Assembly: GCF_030814135.1 (NCBI RefSeq)
Contig: NZ_JAUSUQ010000005.1
Location: 62,001 to 126,000 of the forward strand
Reading direction: 5' to 3'
Source of the DNA: Caldalkalibacillus uzonensis
Lineage (GTDB): Bacteria > Bacillota > Bacilli > Caldalkalibacillales > Caldalkalibacillaceae
Length of the DNA stretch: 64,000 bases
Part shown: piece by piece, positions 1 through 8,448 of the stretch
Position numbering within the stretch: position 1 is the first letter of the stretch
How the letters are laid out: each line of letters begins with the position of its first letter
Made by a program: the position numbers and the translations under genes
The notes under the pieces: model-generated
Seen by the model: the letters and a program-made list of their open reading frames with translations, nothing else
Told to the model about the DNA's origin: nothing
The model's database searches: none

Positions 1-13
1 AAGCTCTCCCGGG

Positions 14-466
14 ATGAACAAATGGAAAACCCAACATCCCCAGAGGGAGGTCATAGAATTAACCTGGGAGGAATTAAACAAAAGAATATTGCGCAAGAAA
101 ACCAATCGGGGCAGGGAGGTCCGTTTAGCTTTAGAAGAGGGCACTCTGAGGCGCGGTGCCGTTTTATATGAGGAGACAGACTTGCAAATAGTGGTTGAAA
201 CCCAAAAAGAAGAGGCCTATATCATCTATCCGGCCAATATGCAGGCGATGGGCAAGGTGGCTTTTGAATTGGGCAACCGTCACACGCCCGCCCTCATTGA
301 AGAGAATCGTATTGTGGTCCGCTATGATTACACGTTAGAGCTACTTTTTCAAGAGGCAGGCGTTCATTATGAGCACACGTTTTACCGTTTTCCAGAACCG
401 TTCAGATACAGAGGGCACCATCACGCTTACCACACACACTCTACTGCATCTTCTGCACATTCATGA
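14..466 (+). CDS. ureE: Urease accessory protein UreE
   Basis: UreE is the nickel-binding metallochaperone that hands Ni2+ to the urease maturation complex in the cytoplasm. The 150-residue product has the N-terminal beta domain (about residues 10-75), the C-terminal metal-binding fold (about 75-135), including GNRHTPALIEE and the LFQEAGVHYEHTFYRFPEP segment, and ends in a histidine-rich tail (HHHAYHTH...). Length and tail fit the Bacillus UreE family. The window opens 13 bases upstream, so ureABC would lie just outside. Its 3' end overlaps the next reading frame by 98 nt. The gene looks intact, but the next one is a deletion fusion, so it probably serves no working urease. Confidence 0.9.
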   Translation: MNKWKTQHPQREVIELTWEELNKRILRKKTNRGREVRLALEEGTLRRGAVLYEETDLQIVVETQKEEAYIIYPANMQAMGKVAFELGNRHTPALIEENRIVVRYDYTLELLFQEAGVHYEHTFYRFPEPFRYRGHHHAYHTHSTASSAHS

Positions 467-995
467 CTCTGCCTTTCCCATAGGGGGGTACACCCATACA
501 TTTGGAATGGAAACTTATATTCAGAATGGGGACATTCGTGACCGCCAATCCTTGTTGACTTATTTAAGGCATTATTTGCTTTGGGCAGAGATTTTGGCCC
601 CTGGCCGTCTCCGGCACCAGGAACGTTTTGCTTACCATTTTGTTAAAATAGTCTTTGATGTCTGGAAAAGAGAGGGGACTTCCGCAGAGGAATGGATCAG
701 CCACGATAGCTTTTCATGGGACCGGAATACTGGGGATATACAAGGCATTGGTGTGCTAGACGGATGTCTTTATTTGGGTACGATGTGGTTTTTTTCTCCA
801 GTTGCAAAGCAAATGGATGAGCGGTTGTGGCATGAAAAGCTCCAAAGACCTGACATGAAAGCAGGAGTCACCAGAACAGAGGCAGATGGACTGCACTTCC
901 GCTGGCTGGCAGCGGATGGATTGGTCTTGAAACAACAGATGGAGCGGGTTTGGCATCAATTGAAAGAGATGGTTTCCGCAACTCATCAGTTCTAG
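369..995 (+). pseudogene. UreF-UreD fusion remnant (ureG absent)
   Basis: The 208-residue frame is a chimera. Residues about 22-71 (LLHLLHIHDSAFPIGGYTHT...IRDRQSLLTYLRHYLL) are the start of urease accessory protein UreF. From about residue 72 (WAEILAPGRLRHQERF...) to the end it matches the C-terminal half of UreD/UreH (GIGVLDGCLYLGTMW...DGLHFRWLAADG). In Bacillaceae the usual order is ureE-ureF-ureG-ureD, so one in-frame deletion removing the rest of ureF, all of ureG and the first half of ureD explains it. The junction lies near 579-585. UreG is the GTPase needed for nickel insertion, so this cluster cannot mature urease alone. The start at 369 lies inside ureE; no alternative in-frame start was seen closer to the UreF homology. 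Confidence 0.8.
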
Positions 996-1340
996 ATGGA
1001 AAGAAGAGGTGAAGATAAAAGAGGTGGAAATAATCAAACGAATTGTTCGGTATGAACCGTAATTTGGAGACATTGAAAATAGCTTTGGGTGTAAAGGAAT
1101 AAAGACAGGAAAAGCATGAGGAGCCACTCCGTTGAGGGAGTGGCTCTTTATACTTAGCTTGCCTAAACCTGTTTTAAACACTTTTTGTAAGATTATATAA
1201 CATAACTTGATGTTAGGATGGTGTCATTTAAACATGATGTAAACTTTTATTACGAGATTTGAGACTTTTTAGCAAAATTCTTTTATGCTAAAGATAACCG
1301 AAACATTACATTTACTCATTCGTTCATGGTTATTAAAGGA
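996..1340. other. Intergenic region after the urease remnant
   Basis: There is no convincing gene here. A short frame that opens after AGAGGTG near 1010 runs 17 codons into a stop and is probably debris. A rho-independent terminator sits at 1121-1150. The rest is AT-rich leader to the cidA-like gene. Confidence 0.5.
1121..1150 (+). terminator. Terminator after urease remnant
   Basis: A perfect 10-bp stem (GAGCCACTCC / GGAGTGGCTC, loop GTTGAG) is followed by TTTATACTT. It ends transcription of the ureE-ureF/D region. Confidence 0.8.
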
Positions 1341-1347
1341 GATGATG

Positions 1348-1704
1348 GTGATCCTCCGGGTGATTTATCAGTTTGTGCTGATTGTTGGCGTGTACGTGTT
1401 GGGCAGTTTGGTGGTCATATTTTTAAACTCCGCCTGCCAGGAAGTATGGTGGGAATGCTGCTTCTTTTTCTGGCACTTTGGTCAGGAATGATGAAACTGG
1501 AGTGGGTGGAACAAGCAGCTGATCTGCACCTGAAACATATGACCTTGTTCTTTATACCACCCATTGTGGGGATCGTGTACTTTGCAGATGTATTTCTAAG
1601 GCAGGGGATTACGGTGTTGTTGGTGATCATGATTAGCAGTGTGTGTGTTGCTAGGAACGGCGTACACGGTTGAATTAGCTGATAAGTGGAAGAGGAGGAG
1701 ATAA
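1348..1704 (+). pseudogene. CidA/LrgA holin-like protein, two frameshifts
   Basis: CidA/LrgA proteins are small holin-like membrane proteins acting with LrgB/CidB partners. The family sequence is spread over three frames. ILRVIYQFVLIVGVYVLGSL is read from about 1348. LPGSMVGMLLLFLALWSGMM and the following segments through FFIPPIVGIVYFAD are read in a second frame from about 1425. LGTAYTVELADKWKRRR is read in a third frame ending with TAA at 1702-1704. The shifts fall near a T5 run (about 1420-1427) and a GT dinucleotide run (about 1639-1649), both slippage-prone. A GTG at 1348, six bases after AAAGGAG, is the likeliest start. lrgB follows immediately. Either a true pseudogene or two indel errors. 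Confidence 0.75.
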
Positions 1705-1705
1705 A

Positions 1706-2395
1706 TTGGGAACCCTTGCTTTCCAAACATTAACGATCACATTGGTGACGAGTGTAAGTTATGTTCTGGGACTTAGGTTGTTTCGCCAGCTGAATAGAAC
1801 ATTTCTCAATCCCCTATTCACGGCCACATTGTTTATGGTAGTGCTACTATCTGTGTTGAAGATCGACTACCACATGTTTGCTGAAGGGACACGCGTTTTT
1901 ACTTTCCTTTTAAATACCGCTACTGTTGCCCTGGCCATTCCCCTCTATAAGCAATGGCAACTGCTTCGAAAGAATCTTAACCAGATTGTATTGAGTATTT
2001 CTTTAGGCCATGGGGTTGGTATAGCTTCCGCAGTAATCTTGGCCAAGACGATTAACCTGAATGACCACTTGTTAACCTCTCTTATTCCTAAGTCTGTCAC
2101 AATTCCTGTCGCCCTGTCATTGTCTCAAGCATTAGGTGGTGTTACATCATTCACTGTTTTATTTGTTTTAACCTCCGCACTATTTTCTATCACTTGCGGC
2201 CCAAAATTATTATCGCTATGCGGCATTAAAAGTAATCTTGCCAAGGGATTAGCCTTAGGAGCATCAGCTCAAGTCTTGGGCGCCACTAAGGCCATGAAAT
2301 GGGGAGAAGAGGCAGGAGCCATGGGCAGCGTGGGCATGACGGCGTCAGCGATCTTGTTGTGTTTAATATTTCCGCTTCTTGTGCATATTGTTTAA
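1706..2395 (+). CDS. lrgB: LrgB/CidB family membrane protein
   Basis: This 229-residue polytopic membrane protein is of the LrgB/CidB (YohK) family, the partner of holin-like CidA/LrgA, linked to autolysis control or export of small metabolites such as pyruvate in Bacillales. The family hallmarks SLIPKSVTIPVALSLSQALGG and GLALGASAQVLGATKAMKWGEEAGAMGS are present, with about six or seven hydrophobic segments. It starts at a TTG one base after the frameshifted cidA-like stop, with GAGGAGGAG as ribosome binding site, so the two genes are translationally linked. The gene itself is intact, although its partner appears broken. Confidence 0.9.
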   Translation: MGTLAFQTLTITLVTSVSYVLGLRLFRQLNRTFLNPLFTATLFMVVLLSVLKIDYHMFAEGTRVFTFLLNTATVALAIPLYKQWQLLRKNLNQIVLSISLGHGVGIASAVILAKTINLNDHLLTSLIPKSVTIPVALSLSQALGGVTSFTVLFVLTSALFSITCGPKLLSLCGIKSNLAKGLALGASAQVLGATKAMKWGEEAGAMGSVGMTASAILLCLIFPLLVHIV

Positions 2396-2442
2396 TCATG
2401 TTGATTTTCATCACCTACATGCCAATCATTCCTAGGAGGTGA

Positions 2443-2715
2443 ATGAAAATGGAAGTGGTCACAGAGATTTCCCCCGTGAAAAAACTAAACTATCAACAAT
2501 TAATTCAACTGTCTTCAATCGCTAACCGTTTCGCCAGTTACATTGTGATCAAAAAAGAGACTTTCGAAGTGAATGCCAAAAGCATTTTGGCACTGTCAGT
2601 TTTGCCCACAATAGAAGGAAAATACGAAATTATTGCGTTTGGAAAGGATGCCAAGGAAGCGGTTGATACATTAGGATATTTCTTGTCAAATACGACCAAT
2701 CAATCGGCCATGTAA
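2443..2715 (+). CDS. Crh-like HPr-family protein lacking the catalytic His
   Basis: The 90-residue protein aligns over its length with HPr of the phosphotransferase system. The regulatory serine region is kept (VNAKSILALSVL, corresponding to Ser46 of HPr). The His15 region is replaced by KKLNYQQL, and the protein contains no histidine at all, so it cannot carry sugar phosphate. This resembles Crh, the catabolite-repression HPr that is phosphorylated only on Ser46 and acts with CcpA. Here it follows lrgB rather than the usual crh neighbourhood. AGGAGG at 2434-2439 could serve ATG 2443 or ATG 2449, the latter having the better spacing. Function as a regulator is inferred. Confidence 0.75.
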   Translation: MKMEVVTEISPVKKLNYQQLIQLSSIANRFASYIVIKKETFEVNAKSILALSVLPTIEGKYEIIAFGKDAKEAVDTLGYFLSNTTNQSAM

Positions 2716-2764
2716 TGTGAACCCCTTAGCCTATACTGATAAAATCCTCTCCCTTATAGCTACA

Positions 2765-2817
2765 CTTGAAAGGCGTAAGCCCCACTGTGGACTGCGCCGT
2801 TTTTTTGTCTACACGTA
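2765..2817 (+). terminator. Possible terminator after HPr-like gene
   Basis: A GGCG/CGCC stem with an inner CCAC/GTGG pairing is followed by GTTTTTTTG. The stem is imperfect, so confidence is moderate. Confidence 0.4.
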
Positions 2818-2857
2818 TTAAACAGCTGGGCGAATAAATTGTATTTCAATTTTAAAC

Positions 2858-2887
2858 TTGACCAAAATTATAAATCAATGATACTAT
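2858..2887 (+). promoter_or_regulatory. Promoter of the rpiR-like operon
   Basis: A -35 TTGACC at 2858-2863 is followed after 18 bases by TACTAT at 2882-2887. It lies about 95 bases upstream of the RpiR-family start and just before a palindrome. Confidence 0.5.
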
Positions 2888-2912
2888 ATTGTAAACACTA
2901 CATAACACTAAA

Positions 2913-2929
2913 AAATGTAGCGAACATTT
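2913..2929. promoter_or_regulatory. Candidate RpiR operator palindrome
   Basis: A perfect inverted repeat, AAATGT-AGCGA-ACATTT, lies between the proposed promoter and the regulator start. Its place suggests autoregulation of the operon by the RpiR-family protein. This is inferred from position only. Confidence 0.45.
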
Positions 2930-2981
2930 CCTAACATAATAAGGTTTTGTTTCATACTCCTATACAGTTAGGAGCTGGCTG

Positions 2982-3842
2982 ATGGTTAAGTACAAACAAA
3001 AAATCCAGGAAAACTTTCATAACTTATCGGCAGGGCTGAAAAAAGTAGCCAAGCACCTGTTGGACAATCCCCACTCGTTTGCCATGCAAGCTGCTGGCAA
3101 GGTGGCCAAGGAGATTGGGGTGAGTGACGCCACGGTGATCCGTTTTTGTTACGCTCTGGGTTACAGCGGCTTTAGTGAACTGCAACAAGAAGTCAGAGAA
3201 CACCTGATGAATGTGCCAAGCAGCTTGCATGAATTTCAGGCGGAAAAAGAAAAATTGGCTGACAACACCCATTTCTATATCAATGTGTTGAAACAGCATC
3301 AAGGTCATATTCACAGCGTGATCAGTCAGTTGCGGGAAGTGGATCTTCATCAGGCGGTACAGAGGCTGATTGAAACTGATCAAATATTAGTGGCAGGGAT
3401 GCGCTCTTCCTTCGCTGTGGCCCACTGGCTGGTCTTCACACTAAACCTGGTGCGGGGTAATGCCAGATTATATCAGCCGGGAAGCGATGACCTGTTGCTG
3501 CTGTTGTCGCAAATGAGTGAGAAAAGCACATATGTGGCCCTATCCTTCCACCGCTATGCCCGAGAGACTATTAAGCTGGCCCAGGCCTTGAAAGAAAAAG
3601 GGGTGTTTGTTATTGGGATCACCGATTCGGAAGTGGCGCCAGTTACCGGATATGCAGATCTCGTTATCCCTGTTTCCATTCCAGTTAAATCCACCATTGA
3701 TGCGGCCCCTGCGGTGATGGCGGTGTTGAACGCCATTATTGCCGGCATCACGATCTATGACCGGGAACGCTTTGAACGGCGGAAAGCAGCGTATGAGACC
3801 CATCAGCTTGATCACTTTTTTTACCGAGAGGATTTGACATAG
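2982..3842 (+). CDS. MurR/RpiR family transcriptional regulator
   Basis: This 286-residue regulator has an N-terminal helix-turn-helix domain (residues about 1-77, with KVAKEIGVSDATVIRFCYALGYSGFSELQ) and a C-terminal SIS domain (about 125-260, with ILVAGMRSSFAVAHWLVF and VIGITDSEVAPVTGYADLVIPV). SIS domains normally bind phosphosugars. Here the downstream genes handle N-acylated amino acids, so the effector may differ. It is the first gene of the operon and probably controls it; a perfect palindrome lies 53 bases upstream. The next gene begins within 20 bases of its stop. Confidence 0.9.
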   Translation: MVKYKQKIQENFHNLSAGLKKVAKHLLDNPHSFAMQAAGKVAKEIGVSDATVIRFCYALGYSGFSELQQEVREHLMNVPSSLHEFQAEKEKLADNTHFYINVLKQHQGHIHSVISQLREVDLHQAVQRLIETDQILVAGMRSSFAVAHWLVFTLNLVRGNARLYQPGSDDLLLLLSQMSEKSTYVALSFHRYARETIKLAQALKEKGVFVIGITDSEVAPVTGYADLVIPVSIPVKSTIDAAPAVMAVLNAIIAGITIYDRERFERRKAAYETHQLDHFFYREDLT

Positions 3843-3857
3843 AGAGGACGATCGACC

Positions 3858-4994
3858 CTGAAAACCATCATTCATGAGTTGCGTGAAGAGATCATGGCCA
3901 TTTTTAACCACTTGCACCACCATCCTGAGGTGAGCTGGCAAGAGGTTGAAACCACCAGGTATATTACTGACTATCTACGGCGGTATGAATGTCAGATTAC
4001 TACCTTTGACGACTGCACCGGTGTGGTGGCAGAAATGGGGCAAGGAAAACCGGTTGTCGCCTTACGGGCGGATATGGATGCTTTATGGCAGGAAGTGGAC
4101 GGAAAGTTCCAAGCGAATCATTCCTGCGGGCACGATGGACACATGACCATTGCCTTGGGCGTGTTTCTGGCATTCAATAAGCAGGACTTTAAACCACCGG
4201 GTACCATCAAATTCATTTTCCAGCCAGCTGAGGAAAAAGGAACAGGTGCTTTGAAAATGGTTGAAAAGGGGGTCGTCGATGATGTGGACTACCTGTTCAG
4301 TGTACACTTAAGACCTGTGCAAGAACTAGGGAAGGGCAAAGCTGCACCGGCCATTCTGCATGGTGCCGCCCAGTTTATCACAGGTGAAATCAAAGGTACA
4401 GATGCCCATGGGGCCAGGCCGCACTTAGGCACCAATGCCATTGAGATTGGCGCCGAGCTGGTTCACATCTTAAAAGGAATACATTTAGATCCCATGCTCC
4501 CATATTCCGTTAAAATGACCCGTTTTAGCGCTGGAGGGGAAAGTGCCAATATTATTCCGGGCAGCGCCCAGTTTAGTTTGGATCTAAGGGCACAAACAAA
4601 CAAGGCCATGGATGAATTGGCGGGGCGGGTGGAAAAAGCAGTAGAGATGCTGCAGAAGCTCCATGGGGTTCACATTGAGCTTGAACATGGGGCGCGCACT
4701 GCAGCTGCCGAGGTGGACCCTGAAGCCGAAGCAATCATGGCCGAAGCGATTACTCAGACATTAGGGGCAGAAAACTTGGTGTCTCCCATCGTCACCACAG
4801 GTGGGGAAGATTTTCATTTTTACACCATCAAAAAGCCCCATCTCAAAGCAACCATGTTGGGCTTGGGGTGTGATTTAAAGCCGGGACTGCACCATCCACA
4901 CATGACCTTTGAACGAGAGGCGCTGCTGGACGGCATTGAAATTTTGGCCAGGGCCGTCTGTTTAACCTTTGATAAGGCGAAAGGGGGATCATGA
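3858..4994 (+). CDS. M20 family N-acyl-L-amino acid amidohydrolase
   Basis: This cytoplasmic M20D metallopeptidase-fold hydrolase has visible metal ligands in [24 protein letters not shown] and TGGEDFHFY, typical of AbgB/hippurate-hydrolase relatives. In Geobacillus kaustophilus a similar enzyme beside a GNAT and an N-succinylamino acid racemase hydrolyses N-succinyl-L-amino acids, the last step of D- to L-amino acid conversion. The same three genes lie together here, so that role is likely. The start is uncertain: CTG at 3858 ([13 protein letters not shown]) or TTG at 3879. The upstream one preserves the usual N-terminal helix. Its TGA stop is adjacent to the next gene's GTG. Confidence 0.8.
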   Translation: MKTIIHELREEIMAIFNHLHHHPEVSWQEVETTRYITDYLRRYECQITTFDDCTGVVAEMGQGKPVVALRADMDALWQEVDGKFQANHSCGHDGHMTIALGVFLAFNKQDFKPPGTIKFIFQPAEEKGTGALKMVEKGVVDDVDYLFSVHLRPVQELGKGKAAPAILHGAAQFITGEIKGTDAHGARPHLGTNAIEIGAELVHILKGIHLDPMLPYSVKMTRFSAGGESANIIPGSAQFSLDLRAQTNKAMDELAGRVEKAVEMLQKLHGVHIELEHGARTAAAEVDPEAEAIMAEAITQTLGAENLVSPIVTTGGEDFHFYTIKKPHLKATMLGLGCDLKPGLHHPHMTFEREALLDGIEILARAVCLTFDKAKGGS

Positions 4995-5873
4995 GTGGCA
5001 GAGCCCATCATCATTAAGCCTTTAACAACCATTGAGGAGCTGGAGCAGGTTCAGGAATTGGAACGAGACGTGTGGCAGATGGACCCTGTTCCGGTTCATC
5101 AAACATTAACAGCGGTGAAAAATGGCGGATTGGTGCTTGGAGCCTTTGATGGCGACAAACTGGTTGGTTTTAACTATGGGTTTGCCGGGTTTAAGGATGA
5201 TGAAGTGTATCTCTGCTCACACATGATGGGCATTGCTCATGCGTACAGAAGGCAAGGAATAGGGGAGCTGCTTAAACAAAAACAAAAAGAAATGGCTTTG
5301 CAGCAAGGCTATTCCCTGATCAAATGGACATATGATCCCTTAGAAAGTTTAAATGCCTATCTTAACCTGTCCAAACTGCGGGCAATTGGGGCAGAGTATG
5401 TTGAAAACTGTTACGGAGAAATGAATGATGCCTTGAACAAGGGCCTGCCCAGCGACCGTTTCCAAGTCCATTGGCATATTGCCAGTGAATATGTCAATGG
5501 GGAAACAGTCTGGATTGATCAACTTCCGCTCCGGGACGATCACGTTTTAGTCCAATACCAGCTCAGGTCTGACCAGCTTCCTCAATTGAGTGATCATATT
5601 TCCTTGGAAAAGATGACAACAACTGCATCCGACTATGACGGTCAGGCTAAGCTTGATCATCATTCGGATAAGCAAGGATTTTGGCTGCCGATCCCGGACA
5701 ATTTTCAAACGCTAAAGAAACAGGACCATGCTTTGGCCTTGGATTGGCGCCTCAAAACCCGCAAGATTATTACCCATATGCTGGCATTAGGCTACGTGGC
5801 GGTACGGTTGCTTAAAACGGATCAGGGTGTGCATTATTATCTGTTTGTGCCTCAACATCGTTTAGCATTGTAG
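4995..5873 (+). CDS. GNAT N-acyltransferase, probable D-amino acid N-succinyltransferase
   Basis: The 292-residue protein begins with a GNAT fold (residues about 5-150). The acetyl/acyl-CoA binding loop is visible as RRQGIGELLKQKQKE, after MMGIAHAYR. The longer C-terminal half is seen in relatives found beside N-succinylamino acid racemases. In that pathway the enzyme transfers succinyl from succinyl-CoA to a D-amino acid. The family and the neighbours support this, while the exact acyl donor is inferred. It starts at GTG directly after the amidohydrolase stop, with AAGGGGG as ribosome binding site, so the genes are translationally coupled. Confidence 0.75.
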   Translation: MAEPIIIKPLTTIEELEQVQELERDVWQMDPVPVHQTLTAVKNGGLVLGAFDGDKLVGFNYGFAGFKDDEVYLCSHMMGIAHAYRRQGIGELLKQKQKEMALQQGYSLIKWTYDPLESLNAYLNLSKLRAIGAEYVENCYGEMNDALNKGLPSDRFQVHWHIASEYVNGETVWIDQLPLRDDHVLVQYQLRSDQLPQLSDHISLEKMTTTASDYDGQAKLDHHSDKQGFWLPIPDNFQTLKKQDHALALDWRLKTRKIITHMLALGYVAVRLLKTDQGVHYYLFVPQHRLAL

Positions 5874-5910
5874 CATGACGTTCCAAGCATAGAAAGAAGG
5901 TGGTTGCTCA

Positions 5911-7044
5911 ATGACACATGAAATCAACATTCACAGTGTAACGCTCTATCGCTTAAGGATGGCCTTAAATGCGCCTTTTACCACCAGCTTTGGCACCATT
6001 GCTGAAAAAGAATTTTTTGTGATTGAGGTGCAGGATGAGGAAGGAGAAAGCGGGTGGGGAGAATCGGTCGCCTTTACCTCTCCCTGGTACAATGAGGAAA
6101 CGGTCAAGACAAACGAACACATGCTAGAGGATTTCTTAATTCCCCTGTTATTGGAAAAACCGGTTCGCCATCCCGACGAAGTTTCCGAGCGGTTTGCCCC
6201 CATCCGGCGTAACAACATGGCTAAAGCAGCCTTGGAAGGAGCGGTTTGGGATATGTACGCCAAAAAACAGCAGCTGCCCTTAGCCCATGCACTGGGGGGT
6301 GAAAAACAAGAGATTGAGGTGGGTATCAGCCTGGGGATACAGGAGACGGTGCAGGATTTGCTGAAACAAATAGACCGTTATGTTCAAGAAGGTTACAAAC
6401 GAATCAAAGTGAAAATCAAGCCAGGTTGGGATGTGAAGGTCATCAGGGAGATTCGCCGCCACTTTCCCGATACTCTGTTGATGGCTGACGCTAATTCAGC
6501 CTACTGTTTGGAAGATGCTGAACACTTAAAAGCATTGGATGAATTTAACCTGATGATGATTGAACAGCCTTTGGCCCATGATGATATTGTGGATCACGCC
6601 AAGCTGCAGGCCCAGCTTGAAACACCCATTTGCCTGGATGAGAGCATCCATTCCCTTGAAGATGCCAAAAAGGCCATCGAACTGGGCAGCTGTAAAATTA
6701 TTAACGTTAAAATTGGCCGGGTTGGCGGCTTAACGGAAGCCAAAAAAATCCATGATTACTGCCAGGCCAAACATGTCCCCCTGTGGTGCGGAGGCATGCT
6801 GGAAGCCGGAATTGGCCGGGCCCATAACATTGCTTTGACCACATTAAGCCAATTTGTCCTTCCTGGAGATACGGCTGCTTCGTCCCGGTATTGGCAGAAG
6901 GATATTATTGAGCCAGAAGTCACAGTTCACAATGGCACGATCAAGGTGCCTGACAAGCCGGGCATTGGCTATGAAGTGGACCGTGGACAATTGGAAAAGT
7001 ATACGGTGGAAACTAAAACGTATAAGCGGTCATCATCAAAGTAA
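5911..7044 (+). CDS. N-succinylamino acid racemase / o-succinylbenzoate synthase family
   Basis: This 377-residue enolase-superfamily enzyme belongs to the MenC/NSAR group. Visible catalytic elements are the KIKVKIK lysine motif near residue 162, metal ligands in [17 protein letters not shown] and ICLDESIH, the second-side lysine in [10 protein letters not shown], and the [13 protein letters not shown] loop. MenC makes o-succinylbenzoate for menaquinone, but no men genes are nearby. With the GNAT and M20 genes upstream, this copy more likely racemises N-succinyl amino acids, as shown for G. kaustophilus. Dual activity is common in the family. The ribosome binding site is AGAAAGAAGGTGG. Confidence 0.85.
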   Translation: MTHEINIHSVTLYRLRMALNAPFTTSFGTIAEKEFFVIEVQDEEGESGWGESVAFTSPWYNEETVKTNEHMLEDFLIPLLLEKPVRHPDEVSERFAPIRRNNMAKAALEGAVWDMYAKKQQLPLAHALGGEKQEIEVGISLGIQETVQDLLKQIDRYVQEGYKRIKVKIKPGWDVKVIREIRRHFPDTLLMADANSAYCLEDAEHLKALDEFNLMMIEQPLAHDDIVDHAKLQAQLETPICLDESIHSLEDAKKAIELGSCKIINVKIGRVGGLTEAKKIHDYCQAKHVPLWCGGMLEAGIGRAHNIALTTLSQFVLPGDTAASSRYWQKDIIEPEVTVHNGTIKVPDKPGIGYEVDRGQLEKYTVETKTYKRSSSK

Positions 7045-7090
7045 GGTTCAATTTTCATTCAATAAAGTGCATAGCTTGATGTAGTGTTCT

Positions 7091-8271
7091 ATGGGACCAG
7101 TGAAATCATTGCGCTTTTTTGATGGTATGTCTGGTAAAATTATTCTCCCGGGTATCATATTGCAATCTGTATTAATTGGAGGAGGATTTGCCACCGGGCG
7201 TGAAATTGTGGAGTATGGGGCCAAATTTGGCGCGCACGGGTGGGTAGCTGGTATCGCAATCTTTATTGGTTTTTCAGTGATGGCTATTTTGACGTTTGAG
7301 GTTGCAAGGATGTTTCAGGCTTATGACTATCGTTCTTTGCTGAAACAATTGGTGGGCAAGTTATGGGTGGCCTATGATATCGTCTATCTTTCCCTTGCGG
7401 TGCTGATCATTGCGGTTATGGCGGCTGCAACTGGGGAAATTTTAAATTATACCATGGGTTTTAATCCTTGGGTGGGTATTATAGGCATTACCCTTTTAGT
7501 AGGCGTACTTAATTTTTATGGTGAGAAGCTCATTGAAAGGTTTAAAACCTTAGGTACTTTAGCTTTAATGATCGGCTACATCATTTTCAGCATTCTTGTT
7601 ATTTCATCGACTTGGGGAGAGGCCAGACAAGTGCTGGCCACAGGGGATACCAGTTTTATTCCCGGAGACGTTGGAATCGGGCTGGTCATCTGGACGGGTA
7701 TATTATATGTCGGCTACAATTTGGCGGTGTATCCAGCAGCGTTGTTTACGGTCAAAAGGCAAAAGTCAAGAAAACATTCGCTCTGGTCCGGAGTGATTGC
7801 CGGAGTTTTAATGACATTTCCTTGGTTTTTAACATATTTTGCGATTCTGGGCTTTTATCCAAATGAAGAAGTGTTAGGAGCCCGGGTGCCTTGGCTTGTG
7901 ATGCTAGAAGGATTTGGAAACTGGGTTGTTGTCCTGTTTGGGGGGGTTGTGGGATGGACCTTGATTGAGACCGCAACGGGAATGATACATGCCTTTATTA
8001 ACAGGATCAATGCCAACCTGAAGGAGTTTGGCAAACAGCCCCTTTCCGGAAAACAAAATGCGTTGATTACCGTTGGTGCTTTGGTCGGTTCAGTTGTTTT
8101 AGCTCAAGTGGGCATTATTGACCTTATTGCAAAGGATACACCTTAATGGCTTACTGCATGATCGCTGTCTATGCAATTCCCTTATTAATCATTGGAATCA
8201 TCCGTATCGTTAATCCAGAATGGAAGAAAGAACTGTGGACTCAAGAAAAGAAGGAAGAAGCAGGGTCATAG
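7091..8271 (+). pseudogene. YkvI-like transporter, frameshifted near the 3' end
   Basis: This polytopic membrane protein of the YkvI family (LeuT/APC-like fold) starts LPGIILQSVLIGGGFATGREI and has about nine to ten membrane segments. The annotated frame stops at 8144-8146. The family C-terminus continues in another frame: KGYTLMAYCMIAVYAIPLLI and following residues to a TAG at 8269-8271. A one-base change in the A/G run near 8130-8134 accounts for it, replacing the last membrane helix. Placed last in the N-acylamino-acid operon, it may import amino acids or acylated derivatives. The break could be a sequencing error, or the protein could be truncated after about 350 residues. Confidence 0.7.
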
Positions 8272-8301
8272 ACATTTCAGAAGCAAACCATCTTCCAATT
8301 T

Positions 8302-8340
8302 AAGGGGGAGACAGGGCTCCGTATCTTTGTCTCCCCCTTT
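8302..8340 (+). terminator. Terminator of the N-acylamino acid operon
   Basis: An 11-bp stem (AAGGGGGAGAC / GTCTCCCCCTT) with a 16-nt loop is followed by T residues. Confidence 0.85.
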
Positions 8341-8448
8341 CTATACTTTCAACAGGCTGTATGGTAAACTTGTTGTTAGATAAAATGGTTACGATCGTCA
8401 GTCATCCAAGTTCGTCGCCTTTTACTAAAATGGTGAAAAGGAGATTGA

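Noticed and set aside
756-1181. Open minus-strand frame of 141 codons over the urease remnant and its terminator
   Set aside because: It is antisense to the ureD homology, runs through the terminator, and has no ribosome binding site or recognisable domain.
5911-7044. MenC of menaquinone synthesis
   Set aside because: Sequence alone cannot exclude it, but no other men gene is present and the GNAT and M20 neighbours fit N-succinylamino acid racemase better.
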